A DNA stretch of 13,465 nt from RECO01 sp050485385 (GTDB lineage Bacteria > Pseudomonadota > Alphaproteobacteria > Geminicoccales > Geminicoccaceae), in the NCBI GenBank assembly GCA_050485385.1, contig JBJHBG010000120.1, positions 1 to 13,465 on the forward strand. Reading direction: 5' to 3'. Within the stretch, counting starts at the first letter, position 1. Each line of letters opens with the position of its first letter. Both the position numbers and the translations under genes were made by a program. This document shows positions 6,743 to 12,525 of this stretch, one piece after another. The notes beneath the pieces are model-generated. The model searched no databases and had not been told where the DNA came from. It saw only the letters and a program-made list of their open reading frames with translations.

Positions 6743-8202
6743 TGTTGATCATCGACCACGATCGCGCCGGCGGCTACTGGGGCTCGGTCTACGTCTTCAC
6801 GGCGATCAAGGGCCTGCAGGTGATCATCGACGGCCCGGTGGGCTGCGAGAACCTGCCGGTGACTTCGGTCCTGCACTACACCGACGCGCTGCCGCCGCAC
6901 GAACTGCCGATCGTCGTCACCGGGCTCGGCGAGGAGGAACTCGGCCAGCACGGCACCGAGGATGCCATGCGGCGCGCGCATCGGACCCTCGATCCGGACC
7001 TGCCGAGCGTGGTGGTGACCGGCTCCATCGCCGAGATGATCGGCGGCGGCGTCACCCCGCAGGGCACCTCGATCCAGCGTTTCCTGCCGCGGACCATCGA
7101 CGAGGACCAGTGGCAGAGCGCCGACCGGGCGCTGTTCTGGCTGTGGAGCGAGTACGGCCTGAAGCGCGGCGCCAAGCCGGGGCGGAAGAAGGCCCGGCCC
7201 GAGAGCGCCAAGCCCCGCGTCAACATCGTCGGCCCGATCTACGGCACCTTCAACATGCCGTCCGATCTTGCCGAGATCCGCCGGTTGATCGAGGGCATCG
7301 GCGCCGAGGTGAACCTGGTGTTCCCGCTCGGCAGTCACCTCGAGGACGTGCCGAAGCTGGTCGATGCCGACGTCAACGTCTGCCTGTACCGCGAATTCGG
7401 CCGCGCCTTGTGCGAGGGGCTGGAGCGCCCCTACCTCCAGGCGCCGATCGGGCTGCACAGCACGACCAAGTTCCTGGAAACGCTGGGCGAGCTGCTGGGC
7501 CTCGACCCGCAGCCGTTCATCGAGCGCGAGAAGCACACCACGATCAAGCCGCTCTGGGACTTGTGGCGCTCGGTGACGCAAGACTTCTTCGGCACGGCCA
7601 GCTTCGGCATCGTCGCCAGTGAGACCTATGCCCGCGGCGTGCGGCACTTCCTCGAGACGGAGCTGGGCTTTCCCTGCACCTTCGCCTACGCCCGTCGCGC
7701 CGGGGTGAAGCCGGACAACCACGCCGTCCGCCAAGCGATCCGCGAGCGTACGCCGCTGATCGTGTTCGGCAGCTACAACGAGCGCATGTATCTCGCCGAG
7801 ATGGGCTCGAAAGCCGGCTACATCCCGGCTTCGTTCCCGGGTGCCATCATCCGCCGCCACACCGGTACACCCTTCATGGGCTACGCCGGCGCCACCTACC
7901 TGGTGCAGGAGGTGTGCAACGGCCTGTTCGACGCGCTGTTCCACATCCTGCCGCTCGGCACCGACCTCGATGCGGTCGAGCCGACGCCCTCGCGGCTGCA
8001 CGAGGAACTGCCGTGGGACGAGGACGCCAAGCGGCAGTTCGACGACCTCGTCGAGACCTTCCCGATCCTGACCCGCATCTCGGCCGCCAAGCGGCTGCGC
8101 GACGCCGCGGAACAGTCGGCGCGCAACGCCGGCGAGGACCGCGTGAGCGCCGCCCGGGTCGAGGTCGCCCGTTCCAAGCTCGCGCAAGGACGAGCCGCAT
8201 GA
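6742..8202 (+). CDS. bchZ: BchZ, chlorophyllide a oxidoreductase subunit Z
   Basis: NifK/BchB-like subunit that, with BchY, forms the catalytic component of chlorophyllide a oxidoreductase. The 486-residue protein begins MLIIDHDRAGGYWGSVYVFT, the usual BchZ N-terminus. It has Cys35 in GPVGCENLPV, the position known to supply the fourth cluster ligand. Downstream blocks VVTGLGEEELGQ (58-69) and VNIVGPIYGTFNMPSD belong to the nitrogenase-like fold. The ATG overlaps the bchY stop (6740-6744), so translation is coupled, which suits a 1:1 BchYZ heterodimer. The end overlaps the ATG of a small ORF (8199) that leads towards pufQ. Confidence 0.95.
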   Translation: MLIIDHDRAGGYWGSVYVFTAIKGLQVIIDGPVGCENLPVTSVLHYTDALPPHELPIVVTGLGEEELGQHGTEDAMRRAHRTLDPDLPSVVVTGSIAEMIGGGVTPQGTSIQRFLPRTIDEDQWQSADRALFWLWSEYGLKRGAKPGRKKARPESAKPRVNIVGPIYGTFNMPSDLAEIRRLIEGIGAEVNLVFPLGSHLEDVPKLVDADVNVCLYREFGRALCEGLERPYLQAPIGLHSTTKFLETLGELLGLDPQPFIEREKHTTIKPLWDLWRSVTQDFFGTASFGIVASETYARGVRHFLETELGFPCTFAYARRAGVKPDNHAVRQAIRERTPLIVFGSYNERMYLAEMGSKAGYIPASFPGAIIRRHTGTPFMGYAGATYLVQEVCNGLFDALFHILPLGTDLDAVEPTPSRLHEELPWDEDAKRQFDDLVETFPILTRISAAKRLRDAAEQSARNAGEDRVSAARVEVARSKLAQGRAA

Positions 8203-8333
8203 GGCGGTTCGTCGAGCGCGACATCCAGTCGTCGCGCGGTGGCGCTCGCCACCGATCGTCCGTCGCGGCCCTTGCCGCGACCATCGCTGGCCGCGAGGCC
8301 GTCAACCAGGGTGGGGTACCATGGCTGCAGTAG
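8199..8333 (+). CDS. Small ORF of 44 codons bridging bchZ and pufQ (unrecognised, possibly leader)
   Basis: An open frame starts at ATG 8199, overlapping the bchZ stop as ATGA, and stops at TAG 8331-8333, inside the first codons of pufQ (ATG 8321). A good ribosome-binding site, AAGGA (8186-8190), lies 8 nt upstream. The predicted 44-residue peptide is basic and low in hydrophobicity (begins MRRFVERDIQSSRGG), with no family I recognise. Its coding DNA contains two strong inverted repeats, so it may simply be open by chance in GC-rich DNA. It could equally serve as a coupling ORF that carries ribosomes across the hairpins to pufQ. Start, stop and site are seen; function is unknown. Confidence 0.3.
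   Translation: MRRFVERDIQSSRGGARHRSSVAALAATIAGREAVNQGGVPWLQ
8238..8253 (+). repeat. Inverted repeat, hairpin 1 between bchZ and pufQ
   Basis: GGTGGC (8238-8243) pairs with GCCACC (8248-8253) around a 4-nt loop. No T-tract follows, so it is not an intrinsic terminator. It sits 9 nt before the stronger hairpin at 8262-8281 and could act as an RNA-processing or stability element. Confidence 0.5.
8262..8281 (+). repeat. Inverted repeat, strong hairpin 2 upstream of pufQ
   Basis: GTCGCGGC (8262-8269) and GCCGCGAC (8274-8281) are perfect 8-bp complements around the loop CCTT. There is no following T-run, which argues against intrinsic termination. It lies 39 nt before the pufQ ATG within the bchZ-pufQ gap, where separate mRNA ends would be expected if the superoperon transcript is cleaved. 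Confidence 0.6.
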
Positions 8334-8557
8334 CGACACATCCGGTCTCGTTGACCAAGGTGCGGCGGGAGAAGGCGCGGGAATTCCGCCTGATCCTGGT
8401 TGCGGCCTTCGTCTACTTCCTGCTGGTCGCCTGCGTCGCACGGCTTTTGCCGCGCGCTTGGCGACCCAGTCTGCCGCCGACGGACGGCCGGCGGTCGATC
8501 ATCGGCGAGGCCAAGGCCCTCGCCGGCACCTTCGTTCCGTTCGCCTTCATGCGCTAG
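8321..8557 (+). CDS. pufQ: PufQ-like small membrane protein
   Basis: Small protein of 78 residues at the position of pufQ, between bchZ and pufB. In Rhodobacter, PufQ is a membrane protein needed for normal bacteriochlorophyll formation, perhaps as a pigment carrier or regulator. The protein has a basic N-terminus (KVRREKAREFR, 13-23), one predicted membrane helix (about 23-43, rich in Leu, Val, Ala and Phe), an Arg/Pro-rich segment, and a C-terminal AKALAGTFVPFAF (64-76). That tail resembles the short conserved tail of PufQ proteins. ATG 8321 has a purine-rich AGGGTGGGG (8308-8316) 4 nt upstream. Identification depends mainly on position, size and topology; sequence similarity from memory is modest. 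Confidence 0.7.
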   Translation: MAAVATHPVSLTKVRREKAREFRLILVAAFVYFLLVACVARLLPRAWRPSLPPTDGRRSIIGEAKALAGTFVPFAFMR

Positions 8558-8602
8558 GGCGCGATCCCTTCGCTCCCCTCGAACCCGGTCGCCCTCGCGG
8601 GG

Positions 8603-8665
8603 GCGGCGGGTGCGGAGGGGCGATCCCCGCCGCGGGGGCAATCGCGGCAGTCGATCCCCGCCGCG
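8603..8665 (+). repeat. Inverted and direct repeats between pufQ and pufB
   Basis: The 159-nt pufQ-pufB gap (8558-8716) holds a 14-bp direct repeat, CGATCCCCGCCGCG, at 8621-8634 and 8652-8665. GCGGCGGG (8603-8610) can pair with CCCGCCGC (8626-8633) in the first copy or with the same 8 bases (8657-8664) in the second, giving mutually exclusive hairpins. A smaller local hairpin, CCCCG/CGGGG (8625-8637), competes with them. There is no T-tract. In Rhodobacter the mRNA is cleaved between pufQ and pufB, so a processing role is plausible but inferred. Confidence 0.5.
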
Positions 8666-8716
8666 CGGGACGAGCGCGGTAACGGCTGAGAGGGCCATCA
8701 TCCGGAGACTACAGAT

Positions 8717-8875
8717 ATGGCTACCGATGTTGACAAGAGGGCAGGCTCCCTCACGGGGCTGACCGAAAGCGAGGCGCAGGAGTTCCACGGGATCTTCATG
8801 AAGAGCTTCATGATCTTCGTGGGCGTCGCGGTCGTGGCGCACCTCCTCGTCTGGCTGTGGCGTCCCTGGCTCTGA
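8717..8875 (+). CDS. pufB: PufB, light-harvesting 1 (B870) beta polypeptide
   Basis: Beta subunit of the core antenna ring that binds bacteriochlorophyll a around the reaction centre in the photosynthetic membrane. The 52-residue protein has the family signature LTESEAQEFHGIF (15-27), including conserved His24. A single membrane helix (about 28-48) contains the pigment-ligating His42 in VVAHLLVWLWRPWL, ending at the WRPWL C-terminus. ATG 8717 is preceded by GGAG (8704-8707) 9 nt upstream. It is followed by pufA after 67 nt, as in the usual pufBA pair. The gene is too short for many automatic callers but the match is unmistakable. Confidence 0.97.
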   Translation: MATDVDKRAGSLTGLTESEAQEFHGIFMKSFMIFVGVAVVAHLLVWLWRPWL

Positions 8876-8942
8876 GCCTCGGCCCCATCAAGCGGCGCGT
8901 TGGCGACCCCCCGCAGCGCGCTCACCTACGGAGACGGAACCT

Positions 8943-9119
8943 ATGCATAAGATTTGGCTGCTTTTCGACCCCAGGCGGACGCTCGTGGCGCTGTTCGCCT
9001 TCCTTTTCACCCTGGCGCTGCTGATCCACTTCATCCTGCTCAGCACCGACAAGTACAACTGGATCGAAGGATCGGTCGCCCCGAGCGTCACGGCGGCGAT
9101 GTCGGTCCTGACCGTCTAG
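8943..9119 (+). CDS. pufA: PufA, light-harvesting 1 (B870) alpha polypeptide
   Basis: Alpha subunit of the core antenna. The 58-residue protein starts MHKIWLLFDPRRTL, the conserved LH1-alpha interface segment. One membrane helix (about 13-34) includes His29, the axial ligand of bacteriochlorophyll a, in ALLIHFILLST. A periplasmic tail of about 22 residues with KYNWIEG (37-43) includes Trp40, the aromatic residue after the helix that usually hydrogen-bonds the C3-acetyl group. GGAG (8930-8933) lies 9 nt before the ATG. The sequence resembles Rhodospirillum-type LH1 alpha. It is followed by strong hairpins before pufL. Confidence 0.97.
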   Translation: MHKIWLLFDPRRTLVALFAFLFTLALLIHFILLSTDKYNWIEGSVAPSVTAAMSVLTV

Positions 9120-9136
9120 GGCATCGCCTCCGAGAT

Positions 9137-9200
9137 CGGTCCACGGCGGCAGCGGGTTCGAGCCATTCGGTATCCCCGGCTCCTCCCGCTGCCGGGACCG
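9137..9200 (+). repeat. Large intercistronic stem-loop after pufA
   Basis: CGGTCC (9137-9142) pairs with GGACCG (9195-9200). After a 4-nt bulge (9143-9146), CGGCAGCGGG (9147-9156) pairs perfectly with CCCGCTGCCG (9185-9194). An inner GAGCC/GGCTC stem (9160-9164, 9178-9182) extends it. That gives about 21 paired positions with no T-tract. In Rhodobacter, hairpins at this place block 3'-5' exonucleases and stabilise pufBA mRNA relative to pufLM, giving excess LH1 over reaction centres. The same role is inferred here. Confidence 0.8.
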
Positions 9201-9213
9201 CTTCGAGGAGGCC

Positions 9214-9226
9214 GCCCGTTCCGGGC
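9214..9226 (+). repeat. Second small hairpin before pufL
   Basis: GCCCG (9214-9218) and CGGGC (9222-9226) form a 5-bp stem with loop TTC, 13 nt after the large stem-loop and 10 nt before the pufL ribosome-binding site GGAGG (9236-9240). Two successive hairpins after pufA match the Rhodobacter layout. Confidence 0.5.
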
Positions 9227-9248
9227 AAAGAGACCGGAGGAAACAACG

Positions 9249-10073
9249 ATGGCCATGCTCAGTTTTGAGAAGAAATACCGCGTCCGCGGAGGGACGCTGC
9301 TTGGCGGAGATCTGTTCGACTTCTGGGTGGGGCCATTCTATGTCGGCTTCTTCGGGATAACGACGATCTTCTTCACGGCGTTGGGCACCGCCTTGATTTT
9401 CTGGGGTGCCGCGATCGGGCCGACCTGGAATCCCTGGACGATCAACATCGCGCCGCCCGATCTGAGTTACGGGCTGGCGATGGCCCCGCTCAAGGAGGGC
9501 GGGCTCTGGCAGCTCATCACCATCTGCGCCATCGGCGCCTTCGTGTCGTGGGCGCTGCGCCAGGCGGAGATCTCCAAGAAGCTCGGCATGGGGTACCACA
9601 TCCCCATCGCCTTCAGCGTCGCCATCTTCGCCTACGTGACCCTGGTCGTGATCCGGCCGCTCCTCATGGGGGCATGGGGACACGGCTTTCCCTACGGCAT
9701 CTTCAGCCATTTGGACTGGGTGTCGAACGTCGGCTACCAGTATCTGCACTTCCACTACAACCCGGCGCACATGCTCGCCATCAGCTTCTTCTTCGCAACG
9801 ACGCTCGCGTTGTCGCTGCACGGCGGTCTCATCCTATCCGCCATGAACCCGAAGAAGGGCGAGACGGTCAGGACGCCGGATCACGAAGATACGTTCTTCC
9901 GTGACTTCATCGGCTACTCCGTCGGCACGCTCGGCATCCATCGCGTGGGCCTGTTCCTCGCGCTCAACGCCGGCTTCTGGAGTGCGATCTGCATCGTGAT
10001 CAGTGGGCCCTTCTGGACCCGCGGTTGGCCGGAATGGTGGGGCTGGTGGCTCAACCTGCCGATCTGGGGCTAG
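9249..10073 (+). CDS. pufL: PufL, photosynthetic reaction centre L subunit
   Basis: Integral membrane subunit that, with PufM, binds the special-pair and accessory bacteriochlorophylls, bacteriopheophytins, quinones and the non-haem iron. The 274-residue protein has five membrane helices. Ligands follow R. sphaeroides numbering plus one: His154 (FSHLDW, accessory pigment), His174 (NPAHM, special pair), and His191 (SLHGG) and His231 (GIHRVG) for the iron. QB-site residues Glu213 (DHEDTFF) and Ser224 (GYSVGT) are present. Tyr163, the residue between the cytochrome and the special pair, is kept. GGAGG (9236-9240) lies 8 nt before the ATG. All essential residues appear intact. Confidence 0.99.
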   Translation: MAMLSFEKKYRVRGGTLLGGDLFDFWVGPFYVGFFGITTIFFTALGTALIFWGAAIGPTWNPWTINIAPPDLSYGLAMAPLKEGGLWQLITICAIGAFVSWALRQAEISKKLGMGYHIPIAFSVAIFAYVTLVVIRPLLMGAWGHGFPYGIFSHLDWVSNVGYQYLHFHYNPAHMLAISFFFATTLALSLHGGLILSAMNPKKGETVRTPDHEDTFFRDFIGYSVGTLGIHRVGLFLALNAGFWSAICIVISGPFWTRGWPEWWGWWLNLPIWG

Positions 10074-10089
10074 GGAAAGGGCACGCAAG

Positions 10090-11070
10090 ATGGCTGAGTT
10101 CCAAACGATCTTTACCCACGTGCAGGTGCGCCACACGCCCGAGATGGGTGTGCCGCTTCCGCCGGTGGGCAACGACCCCCGCGTCGGCAAGCCCGTCTTC
10201 AACTACTGGATCGGCAAGATCGGCAATGCGCAGATCGGGCCGGTCTACCTGGGCTGGACGGGCGTGGTCTCGCTACTGTTCGGTCTCACCGCCTTCAATA
10301 TCATCGGCTTCAACATGTGGGCCTCGGTCGACTGGGATCCCGTCCAGTTCGTCCGCCAGCTCTTCTGGCTGGCCCTGGAGCCGCCCTCGGCGGAGTACGG
10401 CCTCAGCATTCCGCCCATGGCGGAGGGCGGCTGGTGGCTGATGGCCGGCTTCTTCCTGACGGCGTCGATCATCCTCTGGTGGATCCGCACCTACAACCGG
10501 GCGATCCAGCTCGGCATGGGTACCCACGTCGCCTGGGCGTTCGCCGCGGCGATCTGGCTCTACCTGGTGCTCGGCTTCATCCGGCCGTTGGCGATGGGCA
10601 GCTGGAGCGAGGCGGTGCCGTTCGGCATCTTCCCGCACCTCGACTGGACGGCGGCGTTCTCGATCCGCTACGGCAACCTCTTCTACAACCCGTTCCACGC
10701 GCTTTCGATCGCGTTCCTCTACGGCTCCACCCTGCTGTTCGCCATGCACGGCGCCACCATCCTGGCCACGGCCCGGGTCGGCGGTGACCGCGAGGTCGAG
10801 CAGATGATGGACCGCGGCACGGCCGCCGAGCGGGCGGCGTTGTTCTGGAGGTGGACCATGGGCTTCAACGCCACGATGGAATCGATCCATCGCTGGGCGT
10901 GGTGGTTCGCGGTTCTGACGGTGATCACCGGCGGTATCGGCATCCTGCTCACCGGCACGGTGGTCGACAATTGGTACCTCTGGGCCGTCAAGCACGACTT
11001 CGCGCCGAGCTACCCGGCCGTCTTCCCGCTGGCTCCGGACCCGGCGACCTTGCAGGGAGCAGCGCAATGA
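10090..11070 (+). CDS. pufM: PufM, photosynthetic reaction centre M subunit
   Basis: Second pigment-binding core subunit of the type II reaction centre. The 326-residue protein has five membrane helices. His183 (FPHLDW) and His203 (NPFHALS) ligate bacteriochlorophylls. The non-haem iron ligands are His220 (AMHGAT), Glu235 (DREVEQ) and His267 (ESIHRWAWW). Tyr211 and the QA-site tryptophan Trp253 (LFWRWTMGFNATME) are conserved. ATG 10090, 16 nt after pufL, gives the normal N-terminus MAEFQTIF with a GGGAAAGG purine stretch upstream. The frame is open further upstream from GTG 10003, but that would overlap pufL. The C-terminus continues past the last helix, as in species with a bound cytochrome, and the stop overlaps the pufC ATG. 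Confidence 0.99.
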   Translation: MAEFQTIFTHVQVRHTPEMGVPLPPVGNDPRVGKPVFNYWIGKIGNAQIGPVYLGWTGVVSLLFGLTAFNIIGFNMWASVDWDPVQFVRQLFWLALEPPSAEYGLSIPPMAEGGWWLMAGFFLTASIILWWIRTYNRAIQLGMGTHVAWAFAAAIWLYLVLGFIRPLAMGSWSEAVPFGIFPHLDWTAAFSIRYGNLFYNPFHALSIAFLYGSTLLFAMHGATILATARVGGDREVEQMMDRGTAAERAALFWRWTMGFNATMESIHRWAWWFAVLTVITGGIGILLTGTVVDNWYLWAVKHDFAPSYPAVFPLAPDPATLQGAAQ

Positions 11071-12197
11071 AGATCGGTATCCCCCTGGTGATCGGCGCAA
11101 CCGCGTTGCTCACGATCGCCATGCTGACGACGGCCGGATGGGACCGGCCGCCGATCCAGGCCGAGCAGCACGGCTATCGCGGGCTGGGGACGGAATTGGT
11201 CCACAACCCGCGGACGCTCGCTCGCGACGCCGCCCGTCACCAAGCGCCGGAGGAACTCTTCCCCTTCGCCGAGTTCGTGGAGGCCGGCCTCGCCTACTGG
11301 CCCGACAACGTCGACGAGGACGCGTTCCTTGCCGGCGAGTTCTACGAGAACGTGCAGATCCTCGGCCACCTGACCACCGAGCAGTTCAACCGCTTGATGG
11401 ATCAGATGACCGAGTGGGTGGCGCCGCTGGACGGCGGTTATGCCGGGTGTGCGTACTGTCATGACGAGAACAATCTCGCCGACGACTCGATGTACACGCA
11501 CCAGGTCTCGCGCCGGATGTTCCAGATGACCTGGGCCATCAATTCGGAGTGGCAGAGCCACGTCGGCGACACCGGCGTTACCTGCTACACCTGCCACCGC
11601 GGGCACCCGGCGCCGGAGGAGATCTGGTTCACCGCCGCCACCGGTCCGCAGGGCATGTTCGGCAACACCGGCGACATGGCCAAGGTCTCCGAGGCCGCCG
11701 CTCTGTCGTCGTTGCCGATCGACCCCTTCACGCCGTTCCTGCTGAACGATGCGGAGATCAGGGTGGCGCAGACCGACGACGCCCTGCCGATCTACGGTCG
11801 CGGCATGAACGCGGAGGGCAGCTACGTCAGCATCAACGACACGCGTTGGACCTACGGGCTGATGATGCACGTGTCGGACGCGATGGGGCAGAACTGCACC
11901 TTCTGTCACAACAGCCGCAACTTCGCGAGCTGGGATGCCGTGCCGCCGCAACGGTACAGCGCTTGGTACGGCATTCGGATGACCCGGGCGCTCAACGTCG
12001 ACTACCTGGAGCCGCTCGGGCCGGTCTATCCGGTCGAGCGTCTCGCGGAACTCGGCACCGAGCTCGGCGACGCCCCGAAGGCCAACTGTGCCACCTGCCA
12101 CTACGGCAACAACCTGCCGCTGGGCGGCGCACCGATGCTGGAGAGCTTCCCGGAGCTCCGTAGCGCGCCCGAAATGCAGCAGGCGAGCTCCGACTGA
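11067..12197 (+). CDS. pufC: PufC, reaction-centre tetrahaem cytochrome c subunit
   Basis: Periplasmic tetrahaem c-type cytochrome docked on the reaction centre, which passes electrons from soluble donors to the oxidised special pair. The 376-residue protein has four CXXCH haem sites: C128-H132 (CAYCH), C173-H177 (CYTCH), C277-H281 (CTFCH) and C341-H345 (CATCH). Flanking blocks RRMFQM (149-154), SHVGDTGVTC (164-173), LMMHVSDAMGQNC (265-277) and WYGIRMTRALN (300-310) match the family and contain likely axial Met and His ligands. The N-terminal hydrophobic helix (about 4-22) lacks the lipobox cysteine of the Blastochloris protein, so it is probably anchored by an uncleaved helix or processed by signal peptidase I. 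The ATG overlaps the pufM stop (ATGA), giving translational coupling. Confidence 0.98.
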   Translation: MKIGIPLVIGATALLTIAMLTTAGWDRPPIQAEQHGYRGLGTELVHNPRTLARDAARHQAPEELFPFAEFVEAGLAYWPDNVDEDAFLAGEFYENVQILGHLTTEQFNRLMDQMTEWVAPLDGGYAGCAYCHDENNLADDSMYTHQVSRRMFQMTWAINSEWQSHVGDTGVTCYTCHRGHPAPEEIWFTAATGPQGMFGNTGDMAKVSEAAALSSLPIDPFTPFLLNDAEIRVAQTDDALPIYGRGMNAEGSYVSINDTRWTYGLMMHVSDAMGQNCTFCHNSRNFASWDAVPPQRYSAWYGIRMTRALNVDYLEPLGPVYPVERLAELGTELGDAPKANCATCHYGNNLPLGGAPMLESFPELRSAPEMQQASSD

Positions 12198-12207
12198 GAC
12201 CGAACGC

Positions 12208-12230
12208 TCGGGTCTATCCGACCGACCCGA
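12208..12230 (+). terminator. Hairpin directly after pufC
   Basis: TCGGGTC (12208-12214) pairs with GACCCGA (12224-12230) around a 9-nt loop, 10 nt after the pufC stop. No T-tract follows. It probably acts with the next hairpin as a 3'-end stabilising or terminating structure. Confidence 0.5.
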
Positions 12231-12240
12231 CACCTGAACG

Positions 12241-12280
12241 ACGGCGCCATCGACCTCGGGGTCTGTGGCGCCGTTCGTTT
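12241..12280 (+). terminator. Probable intrinsic terminator of the puf operon
   Basis: ACGGCGCCA (12241-12249) and TGGCGCCGT (12266-12274) form a perfect 9-bp GC-rich stem with a 16-nt loop, followed by TCGTTT (12275-12280). With one bulged T the stem extends by four pairs (AACG 12237-12240 with CGTT). The short T-run is modest for a high-GC genome. It is the best terminator candidate in the window and fits the end of the photosynthesis operon. Confidence 0.7.
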
Positions 12281-12443
12281 GGCGTGCGACGTCTTGAAAG
12301 GGTTGAAGAACAGGTTTAAGTTCTCAACCTCAAGGTGTTGGCTGCGACGATAGGACGCGGCCGGGATGGCCGAAGTGACTATGCTCGTTCCGTTCGCTTC
12401 GAGGCGCCCCGGTCGGCTTCCGCGGGCGCAAGGAGAGACGAGC
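12281..12443. other. Spacer between the puf operon and the kinase gene
   Basis: No convincing gene lies between the pufC terminator and the short ATG-led frame at 12444. The start of the spacer is AT-richer and holds an imperfect inverted repeat at 12301-12329. Any promoter for the downstream kinase should lie here, but I see no strong -35/-10 pair and no TGT-N12-ACA site. AAGGAG at 12430-12435 is a good ribosome-binding site for ATG 12444. Confidence 0.5.
12301..12329. repeat. Imperfect inverted repeat upstream of the kinase gene
   Basis: GGTTGA (12301-12306) and GAAC (12308-12311) pair with GTTC (12320-12323) and TCAACC (12324-12329), with one bulged A and an 8-nt loop. The arms are far less GC-rich than the neighbourhood. 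It may be a regulator's operator for the kinase gene or a further 3' hairpin of the puf transcript; the sequence does not decide. Confidence 0.4.
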
Positions 12444-12494
12444 ATGGGCCAGGCTGCGAACGGCGGCGTCGACCCTAGGGGTGCTGGCGGGTGA
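12444..12494 (+). other. Short ATG-led ORF (16 codons) ahead of the kinase: leader peptide or disrupted gene start
   Basis: ATG 12444 has the best ribosome-binding site in this region, AAGGAG (12430-12435), 8 nt upstream, but its frame ends at TGA 12492-12494 after 16 codons. The PAS kinase lies in the next frame, which is open from 12379. Removing one G from the GGGG run at 12478-12481 would join this ATG to the kinase frame. It is therefore either a real leader peptide, a single-base error, or a genuine +1 disruption. Confidence 0.35.
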
Positions 12495-12525
12495 GCCCGA
12501 GGGCGCCATCGTCCGGAGCCGGATC

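Noticed and set aside
8728..8737. TTGACA-like sequence inside the start of pufB
   Set aside because: It encodes conserved pufB codons and has no -10 partner at suitable spacing; taken as chance.
10003..10089. Upstream extension of pufM from GTG 10003
   Set aside because: It overlaps pufL and adds residues not present in PufM; ATG 10090 gives the standard start.
11071..12443. pufX or LH2 (pucBA) genes near pufM
   Set aside because: pufM is followed directly by pufC, and no further short antenna-like or PufX-like frame was found.
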